Shown here piece after piece: positions 55,471-64,000 of a stretch of 64,000 nucleotides of DNA. The stretch covers positions 2,170,001 through 2,234,000 of the forward strand of contig CP073042.1 in NCBI GenBank assembly GCA_018114805.1, written 5' to 3'. Numbering within the stretch: position 1 is the first letter of the stretch; every line of letters starts with the position of its first letter. Under the pieces are notes generated by a model. The model saw only the letters and a list, made by a program, of their open reading frames with translations, did no database searches and had not been told where the DNA came from. The position numbers and the translations under genes were made by a program. This DNA comes from Candidatus Streptomyces philanthi. GTDB taxonomy: Bacteria > Actinomycetota > Actinomycetes > Streptomycetales > Streptomycetaceae.

Positions 55471-56958
55471 TTACGGCGTGCGGTGCTCCGCGGGGGGCAG
55501 GACCGGGAGTTCGACCTCGATCGTGTCGTCGTCGCCGAGCTTGCGCTTCCCGGGGCCGGCCACGGGCCGGGGCACGGCGGGACCCACGCTATCGCCGCCC
55601 CGGTCGGCCCGGTCGGCCCGGTCGGCATCGTCGACACCAGCACCGACACCAGCAGGGGCGTCGCCCTCTCCGGCCTCGGCGGCGGCCCCCGCCGCGTCGA
55701 CCTGGCAACCCGTACGGGAGGCGCCCTCGGCACCCTGGCCACCACCGGCCACGGCCCGGTCACCCGCGCCGGCCCCCACACCCGAACCGGCACCAGCACC
55801 GGCATCCGCGCCCGCCGTGTTCCCGTCGCCGCCAGCCGCGCCCACCGCGGCAGACGTACGGGACGTGCCGGACGCGCCGGACACTCCGGGCGCCCCGGAC
55901 GCGGCAGATTCGGCAGACGCACCAGGCGCATCGGCCACACCGGTCGCCTCGGCCGCGCCCGAGGGCCCTGATACCCCCGAGGGCACCGGCCCCGAGACCC
56001 CCGGTCCCGAGGAGGAGGGAGTGGCGGAGGCGGTGTCCGGGGTGGTGGAGGGCTGCGCGGCGCGGCGTTCGGCCGGTACGCGCCGGCCGGTCAGGGCGCC
56101 GAGGCTCTCGCGCACGTGCTCCATGTGCAGCGTCAGCTCCTCCCGCTCTTCCTCGTGCGCGCGCAGGACCTGCTCCGTTTCGCGTTCCACGCGCTCCGCG
56201 CGGGCCCGCGCCCGGGCGATCAGCTCCTCGCCCTGCGCCTCCGCGTCCTCCTGGCCGTGCCGGGCGGCCTCCTCGACCGCGGCGTAGGCGCGCTGCGACT
56301 CGGCCACGATGCGCTCGCCGAGGGCCTCCAACTCGGCGATGCGGGACTCCAGAGCGGCTTCGCGCTCGGCAATCTCGACGCCGAGCGCCTCACAGCGGTC
56401 GGCGTGCTGCTGCTCCTGCTCGACCAGGAACTCCTCCGTCCGCTCCCGGGCCTGCTGGAGCTCCACGACCGCGTCACGCCGCTCCCGCAACGCGTCCCGC
56501 TCGGCCGCCTCCCGCAGTTCGGTCGCGGCCGCGCGGGCCGCCTCGATCCGCTGCTCGGCCCACTTCTCGGCCTCGGCGCGCAACTCCACCGCCGCCGCGT
56601 CCGCCGCGTCGCGCGTCGCGTCGGCGTACTCGGCCGCCGCCTCGGCGGCCTCCTTCGCGGCGCCGCGCGCGCGCGCCCGCAGCCGGTCGGCCTCCTGCTC
56701 GGCGGTGGTCAGGATGAGCTGGGCGCCCTCGCCGAGTTCCTCGTACGTCTGCGGGGGGAGCTGGGCGATCACCTCGCGCAGCCGTTCCGCCTCGGCGGTC
56801 ATCTCGTTGGCCAGCACGGTCAGCCGCGCGGCGCGCTCCCACGCCGCGTCCCGGTCCGCGGACAACTGCGTCAGATACTGCTCCACCTGCGCGGGACGGT
56901 AGCCGCGCTCGCCCCGCCCGGTGGTGGTGAAGCCGTGGGGTGAATCCGTCCCGCTCAT
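55471..56958 (-). CDS. DivIVA/Scy-like coiled-coil protein with disordered tail
   Basis: 495 aa from ATG 56958, uninterrupted. The N-terminus (MSGTDSPHGFTTTGRGERGY, RPAQVEQYLTQLSADRDAAW) resembles the DivIVA-type membrane-binding start seen in streptomycete cytoskeletal proteins such as Scy and FilP relatives. Residues about 40-290 are an almost continuous coiled coil rich in Ala, Glu and Arg (LEALGERIVAESQRAYAAVE). The last 200 residues are disordered, Gly/Ala/Ser/Asp-rich, with a short DRADRADRGGD repeat, and end DDDTIEVELPVLPPAEHR. It likely has a structural role at the cell pole or septum; this is inference. Confidence 0.75.
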   Translation of the reverse strand: MSGTDSPHGFTTTGRGERGYRPAQVEQYLTQLSADRDAAWERAARLTVLANEMTAEAERLREVIAQLPPQTYEELGEGAQLILTTAEQEADRLRARARGAAKEAAEAAAEYADATRDAADAAAVELRAEAEKWAEQRIEAARAAATELREAAERDALRERRDAVVELQQARERTEEFLVEQEQQHADRCEALGVEIAEREAALESRIAELEALGERIVAESQRAYAAVEEAARHGQEDAEAQGEELIARARARAERVERETEQVLRAHEEEREELTLHMEHVRESLGALTGRRVPAERRAAQPSTTPDTASATPSSSGPGVSGPVPSGVSGPSGAAEATGVADAPGASAESAASGAPGVSGASGTSRTSAAVGAAGGDGNTAGADAGAGAGSGVGAGAGDRAVAGGGQGAEGASRTGCQVDAAGAAAEAGEGDAPAGVGAGVDDADRADRADRGGDSVGPAVPRPVAGPGKRKLGDDDTIEVELPVLPPAEHRTP

Positions 56959-57302
56959 CCTGAAGCCCCTCTATCCGGTGTCTCCGCCGAACATCTTTGT
57001 AGATGCGAGCGAAATGCCCATACCGCGACACTCCACCCGGTTCCTCAGGCAAGGATGCGGCAATTGACGCCGGAAGTCGTAATCTCAGGGATTTTGATCC
57101 GATAGAGCGGCGATACAGCGGACCGTCACGGTATTGACCTTGCGACCGAAGCGGGCGTACGCCCCGGGTAGGCGGGCCGCTCCCGCACGGCGGACGCGGC
57201 AGGCGGCCGAGTCGGGTGCCGGGCGTACGGGGCGTGTCGCGCGGGGCGTACGAGGCGGGCGGGGCGCCGGCGTGCGGGGCGGGCGGGGCGCGGGGCGGCG
57301 AC
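56959..57302. other. Intergenic region upstream of the coiled-coil gene
   Basis: 344 bp with the A+T-richer segment AGTCGTAATCTCAGGGATTTTGATCC at about 57076-57101, probably the promoter region of the coiled-coil gene. No gene. Confidence 0.35.
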
Positions 57303-58947
57303 CTACCGCTGGCCGGCGCCCGCGCCGAGGCCGGCCGCGCCAGGCTCGGCCCGCGACGCGTCCCCGGCACCAGCGGCTGGGCCCGTGCCGGAATCCGCGC
57401 TGGTGCCCGAGCCGAAGTCAGCGTCCGAGTCGGCGAGCGCCTGCGCGCGCAGCGCCTTGCGGTCAGGCTTGCCCGCCTGCGCCAGCGGGATCTCCGCGAC
57501 GACCCGTACGACCTCCGGCGCGTACATGGCGCCGCGGTGATCAGTCACGAACGCGCTGAGTTCCCGCGAGCGCACGCGGTGGCCGGGGGCCGGGACCACC
57601 GCGGCGTGTACGGCCTCGGTCTGGTCGGGGCGAAGCACGCCGAAGACCACGCAGGCGGCCACGGTGGGGTGGCTGAGCAGCAGTTCCTCCACGTCGGTCG
57701 GGTACACGTGGCCGCCCACCACGACGATCTTGTCGCTCAGCCGGTCCACGATGAACAGGTAGCCGTCCTCGTCCAGCTAGCCCACGTCACCGGTGTGCAC
57801 CCAGCCGCCGCGCAGCACCTCGGCGGTGGCCTCCGACTGCTTCCAGTAGCCGTTCATCATCGACGGCGTGCGCACGCAGATCTCGCCGCTCTCGCCGGCC
57901 GGGAGGGGCCGCCCGTGCTCGTCGTGGATCTCGATCCGCACGCCGGGCGCGGGGCGGCCCACCGTGATCTGCCCGGCCGCCCCCACCACCGCGTGTTCCG
58001 CCGGGCTCACCGTGGCGATCATGCCCGCCTCGGCCTGCCCGTACCAACCGTTCAGCACCGGTCCGAAGGCCTCGGCCGCCTCGCGCAGCCGGGACGGGGA
58101 GGCGGCGCAGCCGCCGTAGGCGATGCGGCGCACGCTCGACAGGTCGGCCGTCGCCCGGGCCGGGTGGTCGAGCAGGATGTACAGCAGCGGCGGCAGCAGC
58201 CACAGGTCGGTGACGCGCTCGCGCTCGACGGCCGCGTACACCGCCGCCGGGTCGAAGGACCGCTGGATGATCACGCGACCGCCCGAGAGCAGCGCCAGGT
58301 CGGCGACCATGCCGGCCAGGTGCGCCAGGGAGGTGCAGGCCAGGAAGGTGGGCGCGTGGCCGGACGCGGCCGTGCCGGAGCTGAGCGCCTGCCGGTGGAA
58401 GCCGTGTGCCATGCGGATGCCCTTGCAGGCCGGTGGTCCCGCCGGTGTGCCGGATGCACCAGTCGTCCTCGGCGCGGGCCGTGCTGGCCACCCGCGGCCC
58501 ACGGTGGCCCTCGGCGAGCGCGAGCAGGTCGGCGTCGCTGGGGCCGAAGGAGAGGACGTGCGGCGGCCGGAAGTGGGTGAGCAACTCCGCGGCCCGCGCC
58601 TGGTGCAGGGGGTCCACGAGCAGGGCGGCCGGCTCCACGCTCGCCGCGAGTCGGGCGAGCAGGTCGGCGGCCAGCGCCTCGTAGAGGATGACCACGCGGG
58701 CGCCGACCAGGTTCACGGCGTACCGGGCGCTCAGCGTCTCGGGGCGGTTGCCGGACAGCAGGGCCACGGTGTCGCCCCGGCCGATGCCGCGGTCGGTCAG
58801 CTCGGCGGCCATGCCGTGCACGGCGTCGTGTAAGGCGCCCGCGCTGGTCGACGAGCCGTCCTCGGTGCGCAACAAGGTGCGCTCGGGACGCTCCCGCAGA
58901 CTGTCGAGGATCAGCTCTACGTAACTGGTGAAGTCCGTTTCCGTCAT
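57303..58947 (-). pseudogene. Acyl-CoA/AMP-ligase family protein (class I adenylate-forming), broken
   Basis: ATG 58947. Activates a carboxylic acid with ATP, usually to form an acyl-CoA. Motifs: WCIRHTGGTTG (P-loop, A3) then, after a shift near 58430, KGIRMAHGFHRQALSSGTAA, LNGWYGQAEAGMIATVSPAE (A5), GGWVHTGDVG (A7) and, after TAG 57779-57777, LDEDGYLFIVDRLSDKIVVV (A8) and IPLAQAGKPDRKALRAQALA with the A10 lysine. The C-terminal ~40 residues are a low-complexity Ala/Gly/Asp tail. Length about 548 aa is normal. The substrate is unknown; upstream is a toxin/immunity operon that is not obviously related. Confidence 0.8.
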
Positions 58948-59129
58948 GACAGCGACGTTAGGTGCCGCCCCGTATGCCTTCCACTACCAAATGCGGCATG
59001 CGGTCATGCCCCAGGGGTTATGAGCCGCGGGCGCACCCGAACCGGGCCGGTCGGCGGGCGTGGACGCGCGGAGGTGCGGTCGGCCGGCCTCCGGCATACG
59101 GGGCGCGTACGCGGCGTGACCCGTACTGG

Positions 59130-59172
59130 CCAGTGTGACCGGTCTGACCAGTGTGACTGGCGTGACCAGTGT
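59130..59172. repeat. 18-bp tandem repeats upstream of the ligase gene
   Basis: CCAGTGTGACCGGTCTGA (59130-59147), CCAGTGTGACTGGCGTGA (59148-59165) and a partial third copy at 59166. They lie between the start of the ligase gene and the end of the toxin/immunity operon. Confidence 0.8.
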
Positions 59173-59180
59173 ACGGGGCG

Positions 59181-61617
59181 CTACAGCAGGCCGTCCCACA
59201 TCTGCTCAAGCAGCACCGCCCACCAGTTCTCCGGCGAGGCGAGCGCCGCCGGGTCGAGGGCGGAAAGGTGGTTCTGGAAATCCACCGTCCAGCGCTCCGC
59301 CTGCTCAGGGGTGAGCGTCGCCCGCAACCGCCACATCCAGCCCAGCAGGCCGAGGCAGCGCACGAACTCCGGCAGCCGGGTGTTGACGAACTGCGGCGGC
59401 ACCGGGGCGCCGCCGGGGCCGGCCTCGACCGGGACCGCGACGATGTGCGCCGTGCCGTACTGCACGCACAGTTGGCGGCCGAAGTCGTTGCCCATCACCA
59501 GGTACGAACCGGCGTCGGACACGGGCTGCACCTGCCGCTCGGCGGCCAGCTCGGCCAGCGTGGGCACCGGCCGGCCCGGCTGCGCCTGGACCCAGAAGAA
59601 CGGCCCGAAGTCCACCGGCAGCCCGGCCCACACCAGCGTCTGGGCGACGATGTCGGGCACGCCCTGCCGGGAGACGGTGCGCTGGTCGAAGCGGAAGACC
59701 CCCTGCGGCCCGAACGCGTTCAGCAACTCCTGGGCGACGCCCTCCGGCGGGACGGCCGGCGCCCGCTGCACCTGGCTGGGGTGCGGCAGCGGCACCGGCG
59801 CCGGCCTGGCCGGCCCGTCCGCGACCTGGTGCAACTCGCCCTGGTGCTCGATGAGGTGGCGCACGCCCTGCTGCCGGGTGGCGTGGTCGCGGCCGTACGG
59901 GGCGGTGTGGCTGATCCGCACCTGTGGCCAGGACTCCCGGATCATGCGGGCGCAGTAGCCGCCGGGCAGGTCGCAGGACTCCAGCTCGGTGTGGAGTTCG
60001 AGCACCTGCTGCGGCGGCACGTTCATGGCCCGCAACTCGTGCAGGATCTGCCACTCCGGGTGCGGGGTGCCGGGCGCGGAGCGGCGGATGATCTGCTGCT
60101 CGGAGCCGTCCTGCGCCCGGTAGCGGAGCACCGCCATATGCCGGTAGCGGAGCACCGCCATATGCCGGTAGCGGAGCACCGCCATATGTAAGCCCGGGCC
60201 GACCGTCGGCAGCCCGGTGGGCACCGGCGGGTAGCCGTACGGGCCGGCCATGGCGGGCGCGCCGGGCATCCCCGGGCCGGGCGGCGGCGGGGCCATCCCC
60301 GGGTGGCCGTGCATGCCGGGCTGGCCGGGCACGGGCGGGGGCGGCGTGTGCGGGGTGCCGGGACGCCGGGGGCGCCGCCGGCGCTCGGCGGGGCCCGGCA
60401 GCGGGCCGGGGGCATCGCCGGTACCTGGGAGGCGCCCGGGCCGGCGGCGGAGTCGGGGCCCTGGAGCGGGAAGCCGGCGTCGATGGCGGGCGCGATGGCG
60501 GTGGGCGGCAGCGCGCTCCCCGCCGACATCAGCTCGGTCTTGGCCTCCGGCGCCACGCCCGGCACTGGGGTGTCCTCGTCGTCGAAGCCGGCGAGCGGCG
60601 GCGCGAAGACGGTGGCGGGCGGCGCGACGGAGCGGTCGCCGTCGTCGCCCCCGTAGTTGGTGTCCTCCCAGGACGGGCCGGCGGCCGAGCCGCCCGTGGC
60701 GGAGCCGGGGGCGGCCGGGAACGCGGGCGCGGCGGGGAAGGCCGAGCCGGGTGCGGCGGGGAACCCGGGCGCGTCGGGCACGGCCGGGCCGGGGGCGGCG
60801 GGCTGGTCGGTGCCCCGGGCGGGACCGTCGCCGGCCGCGTCCGGGCCGCGCTCCCGGTCGTCGGCGTCCTGACCGTCACGCCGGCCGTGGCGTTGACCGT
60901 GGGTTTGACCGTGGCCGTGGCTTTGGCCGTGGCCCGCATCGGAGTCGGGGTACGGCGTGCGGGTGGAGGGCAGCGAGCTGAGCGCGCCGGACGCCGCGTC
61001 GCCGGAGGCCGGGGTCGCCGACCCGGAGTCGCCCGGCTCGTCGGCGCCGGCGGGCCCGGAACCGTCGGCCGAGCCGCTGCCCCCGGAGCCGTCCCAGGCC
61101 TCAAGGGCCCCGGTAGCCCCGGAGCCGCCGCCGGACGTGCCCGCGCAGGACGCACTGGAAGCGCCGGACGCACCGGAGGTGTCGGGGTTGCCGGAGGCGT
61201 CAAAGGTGCCGGAGGCAGCCGGGCGCCGGGTCGAGACGCCGCCGCCCAGCGTGTTCGCCGCCTCCTGGAGCAACCCCGGCGGCGTCAGCAGGAACGAGGT
61301 GGCCTCCAGGTCGAGGCGGCGGGCGCCGCGGGGGCCTGGGCGCCGGCCCCGTACTCCTCCTCGTACCGGCGGATCACCTCGCCCACCGGGAGGCCCGGCC
61401 ACAGCGTGGTCTCGCCGCTGTCGCGGGCGATGACCAGCCGCGCGCCCTGGGTGCCCGGCGCCCGCGAGGGCCCGTCGGGGCGGTCCTCGACCCAGGCGAC
61501 GAAGCCGAGGTCGAACTCCCGCACCCGCACCTCGCGCTGCTGGTAGCGCGGGACGTCTCCGTTGACCCACTGCTCCGCGCGCTCCTGCGCCTGCGCGAAG
61601 GTCACCATCACGCTCAT
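59181..61617 (-). pseudogene. Polymorphic toxin/immunity protein: Imm35-like, deaminase-like and SUKH-4 domains
   Basis: About 810 aa. The N-terminal domain (FAQAQERAEQWVNGDVPRYQ, LGFVAWVEDRPDGPSRAPG, ARLVIARDSGETTLWPGLPV) resembles the YrhB/Imm35 immunity family. A long disordered linker rich in Gly/Ser/Pro/His follows (GHGQSHGHGQTHGQRHGRRD). Then comes a nucleic-acid-deaminase-like domain with HPEWQILHELRAM (HxE) and LHTELESCDLPGGYCARMI (Cys pair). The C-terminal domain is SUKH-4 (VFRFDQRTVSRQGVPDIVAQ, SDAGSYLVMGNDFGRQLC, ENWWAVLLEQMWDGLL). ATG 61617 overlaps the stop of the upstream gene (ATGA). Frame changes lie near 61330 and 60340, and a 24-bp unit is present three times at 60117-60188. 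Toxin and immunity modules in one chain are known in streptomycetes; their targets are unknown. Confidence 0.7.
60117..60188. repeat. Three exact tandem 24-bp repeats in the deaminase-like gene
   Basis: Identical 24-bp units at 60117-60140, 60141-60164 and 60165-60188. In frame they triple the octapeptide HMAVLRYR, which normally appears once at the start of the deaminase-like domain. Confidence 0.95.
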
Positions 61618-62587
61618 CCCTCCACCGGGTCGACGTACGCGAAGCCGCCGTCCACTATCAAGTTGGCCACGGTCTCCAGCTCCGGCGGGTTGCCCGCCAG
61701 GCGCAGCAGGAAGGCGTCGAAGTCGTCGCCGCAGGGCAGCATCAGCTCCTCGACCCGGTCCCGCACGTTCCAGCCGTCCCGGTCGCGCGCGTCGTCGTAC
61801 GCGCAGAACCACACCGACCCGATCGCCTCGCCGCGCACCTTGACCGCGATGACGCCGCCCTGCACGTACCCGACGCCGAGGTAGTCCTTGGTGAAGTGGT
61901 CCCGCAGGCACTTGTTGGCGCAGACGAGGTCGTTGACCGCCGCCTCGTCGCGGACAGTGAAGAACGGCTGGTCCACCAGGAGTCCCAGCTCCGGGTCGAG
62001 CGCCGCGCCCACCGGGGCGCAGCCGCCGGCCGCCTTGAGGAAGGCGCGGTAGGCGTCGGGCAGCCGGTAGCCGAGGTCCTCCTCGACCAACGAGCACCTG
62101 GTCCTCGGTGACGGACAGACCGCGCTTGGGCAGCCCGAAGTGCGGGGGCGGGTCTCCTGGAGCGGTCGGGTGCCCCGCTTGTCCTGGTCGACGCCGGCCG
62201 TGGCGAGCCCGCCGTGGTGCCGCAGCAGCGCCTTCACCTCGACCGGGACAAACTGCACCCGTCGCGTGTTGGCCACGTGGTGCCAGGTCCAGCCGTGCGG
62301 CGTGGCGACCGGCGACCCGCCCTCCCACAGCTCGTGCCCGGCAGCGTGCAGCGCGGCGTTGGCCGAGACGAAGTCGGTCAGCCGCAACTCGTCGACGCCG
62401 AACCCCTCCGGGGGCTCGGCGATCTCCACGGCGGCCTTGGCGTACGGCGTGAAGTCGGGATAGCCGTCCTCGTCCACCCGGACACCCGGGGGTGCCGGGC
62501 CGCGCGGACCGGGTCCGGGAAGTGCACGACCTGCCCGGCGTAGGCCGTGTTCGGTGGCGCGGTGTGCCAGAGCCGACCTGTCGTCAT
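61614..62587 (-). pseudogene. WHH-type nuclease domain fused to a SUKH (SMI1/KNR4) domain
   Basis: ATG 62587; about 325 aa over three frames. N-terminal part: AYAGQVVHFPDPVRAARHP, GVRVDEDGYPDFTPYAKAAV, and the His-rich nuclease signature HGWTWHHVANTRRVQFVPVE followed by KALLRHHGGLATAGVDQD, as in HNH/WHH toxins. C-terminal part: LPKRGLSVTEDQ, LEEDLGYRLPDAYRAFLKAA, GCAPVGAALDPELGLLVDQP and VKVRGEAIGSVWFCAYDDAR, a SUKH immunity-type domain. Frame changes lie near 62495, 62155 and 62100. Its stop overlaps the start of the Imm35/deaminase/SUKH-4 gene, so both belong to one operon. Confidence 0.7.
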
Positions 62588-62789
62588 GGCGGTGCCCCCT
62601 GCTGCTGGCTACTACCGACAGCCTATGCGGTGCCGCAACAGCGAACACCGCCGCGAGGGTCCGTCGCCGCGCCCACGAAATGGCTGCGGAACGGCCATGG
62701 GACAGCTGTGCGGCGAGCGCAGAGAACAGCGACACGTCACGTGATCTCCCCCTTGCCCGCGCCGCTTCTCGTCATCTCGCGCACCCGGC

Positions 62790-63641
62790 TCACCGTGCGA
62801 CCTTCCCGGCCTCCATCAGGCGGCGGTGCTGCTCGTCCGCCACCGCCCGCGCCACCGGCTCGGGCCTGCCGCTCGTCCCGGCCGAGAGGTAGGTGGCCGT
62901 GTTGCCTCCGGTGCGTACCACGGTGATGGCGACCGGGGCGTCCTTTCCGGCCTCGTCCCGGATGAGGAAACTCACGGACGCGTCGCCGACCGCCAGGTTC
63001 CTCCCCGGCTTGATCGCCAGCGGTTCCCGGTCGCCCGTGCCGTCGATGGCCGTGAAGCCGCGGCAGACCGCGACCGCCCGGCGCAGTTCGGCCAGCCACC
63101 GCTGCGCTTCCCAGACCCGGTACGCGGCCAACAGGAGCTGGCTCAGCGTCCCCTCGCCCGTGCCGCTGAGGTCGCCCGTGGTCAGGCTGGCCGAGGTGTA
63201 GGCGGTGCGCGGGTACTTCGGCCGGGAGCCGAAGGCGTCGACGATCGGCCGGCACTCGGCGCGGTCCGCGGCGACCGTGGCGTCGGCGGGCAGCGCGTCC
63301 TCGGGACCCCGACGCACCGTGTAGCCGGCGACGGAGCCCTGGGTGAGCAGCGCCCGTCGCAGTTCGGCGCGGGTCAACGGCCGGGTGCGCGAGGCGCGGC
63401 CGGGCGCGCCGCCGGCCTCGTCGGACGGCTCGGCCGCGCCGGAGGGCGGCGGGGTCCCGGCGCCGTCGGCGGGCTCCCGACTCGCCCCGCCGCCCGCCGC
63501 GCCGGGCTCCCCCGCGCCGCCCCCGGAGTCCGCCGAGCACGCGACCGAACACGCCAGGGTGAAAGAGAGGTGCGCGACCGAACACGCCAGGGTGAAAGAG
63601 AGCAGAACGGCCACCGCGCCGCGCCGGATGTATGTACGCAT
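62790..63641 (-). CDS. Lipoprotein of unknown function with duplicated lipobox
   Basis: 283 aa from ATG 63641 (GAGAAGGTGCGGCTC upstream). The signal peptide MRTYIRRGAVAVLLSFTLAC contains a lipobox, then an exact 33-bp tandem duplication repeats SFTLACSVA, so two or three Cys are possible lipidation sites before the disordered SADSGGGAGEPGAAGGGASR linker. The folded part (TRAELRRALLTQGSVAGYTV, RAECRPIVDAFGSRPKYPRT, AVAVCRGFTAIDGTG, VSFLIRDEAGKDAPVAITVV) resembles sensor-domain lipoproteins of actinobacteria with a conserved Cys pair. Intact. Confidence 0.75.
   Translation of the reverse strand: MRTYIRRGAVAVLLSFTLACSVAHLSFTLACSVACSADSGGGAGEPGAAGGGASREPADGAGTPPPSGAAEPSDEAGGAPGRASRTRPLTRAELRRALLTQGSVAGYTVRRGPEDALPADATVAADRAECRPIVDAFGSRPKYPRTAYTSASLTTGDLSGTGEGTLSQLLLAAYRVWEAQRWLAELRRAVAVCRGFTAIDGTGDREPLAIKPGRNLAVGDASVSFLIRDEAGKDAPVAITVVRTGGNTATYLSAGTSGRPEPVARAVADEQHRRLMEAGKVAR
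63541..63602. repeat. 33-bp tandem duplication in the lipoprotein signal peptide
   Basis: A 29-bp core (GCGACCGAACACGCCAGGGT followed by GAAAGAGAG) occurs at 63541-63569 and 63574-63602 with period 33. It doubles the residues LSFTLACSVA in frame. Confidence 0.95.
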
Positions 63642-63830
63642 GAGCCGCACCTTCTCAGCCATCGACCGCGATCGCACGACTCGTCGACACGTCAGCGACT
63701 ACCTGTCACGCGACGGTGACGTACCGGACAGGGTCCCCCATCGGGCGCACACCTGACTTCCGCACCACGCGTCCCATTTGGCAGGCTGACCCCCGCAACA
63801 GGGGGATTGCACCTGGAGGGAAGCACCACC

Positions 63831-64000
63831 ATGCACACCGCACAGGACAGCGGCGAGGCCGCGCCTACACCGGGCGATCCCCGGTTGAGCTGGAGCAGCT
63901 CCGACGGCCGGGACCTGCCGCCGCCGTTACTGCACCGAAGGGACGGCATCCTGCCCACCGTGGCCGCCGCGCTCTCGGTACGCGGCCAGACGCTCACCTG
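63831..64000 (+). CDS. Start of an unidentified gene cut by the window edge
   Basis: ATG 63831 after CTGGAGGGAAGC, an excellent ribosome site. The 56 visible residues begin MHTAQDSGEAAPTPGDPRLS and continue WSSSDGRDLPPPLLHRRDGI, LPTVAAALSVRGQTLT. Not enough to assign a family. Confidence 0.6.
   Translation, partial: MHTAQDSGEAAPTPGDPRLSWSSSDGRDLPPPLLHRRDGILPTVAAALSVRGQTLT

Overview
The composition (very high G+C), the mycothiol S-conjugate amidase gene and the gene order mca, DUF4307, greA, ilvA, metB, msrA point to a Streptomyces or close streptomycete chromosome. No rRNA, tRNA, complete prophage, biosynthetic cluster or multi-repeat CRISPR array was seen.

Layout. 0-4.3 kb: broken medium-chain reductase, yyaL and Uma2-nuclease genes. 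4.7-15.3 kb: an accessory island with a large HTH/P-loop NTPase gene, two small membrane-protein ORFs, strong hairpins, one CRISPR-repeat-like sequence and the five Cascade genes of a type I-E system (cse1, cse2, cas7, cas5, cas6) with no cas3, cas1 or cas2. At 15.6-16.2 kb diverged fragments of the yyaL and Uma2 5' ends recur in the same order and orientation as at 3.4-3.85 kb, so the island is bracketed by a degenerate direct repeat. 16.3-18.6 kb: a type VII-secretion-like triad (helical partner, WXG-type protein with a transglycosylase-like region, overlapping lipoprotein). 19-22.3 kb: an NB-ARC/TPR STAND protein. 22.5-33.8 kb: conserved core block (mca, DUF4307, greA, ilvA, MarR, sigma-like gene, metB, msrA), interrupted by a collapsed drrA-drrB locus. 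33.8-42.3 kb: a decayed IS21 transposase, a low-complexity secreted protein, a PucR regulator, DUF4331, a primase-like remnant and a GNAT remnant. 42.5-46.1 kb: intact mfd. 46.3-49.3 kb: MarR/serine hydrolase pair and a broken NAD-dependent dehydrogenase. 49.7-53 kb: MacB/FtsX-like ABC exporter. 53.5-59 kb: broken MFS exporter, DivIVA/Scy-like coiled-coil protein, broken acyl-CoA-ligase-like gene. 59.2-62.6 kb: two-gene polymorphic toxin/immunity operon (Imm35/deaminase/SUKH-4 and WHH nuclease/SUKH). The window ends with a lipoprotein and the start of an unidentified gene.

The most striking property is non-random damage. About 18 kb of coding sequence, mostly housekeeping genes (mfd, mca, greA, ilvA, metB, msrA and others), is free of frame breaks, while nearly every accessory gene carries frameshifts, in-frame stops or small rearrangements, roughly 50 in all. 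Several breaks are exact tandem duplications of 21-33 bp, microhomology-type deletions or a fold-back palindromic insertion, which look like replication slippage rather than base-calling noise. Whether the simple one-base shifts are biological or sequencing errors cannot be settled from the sequence alone.
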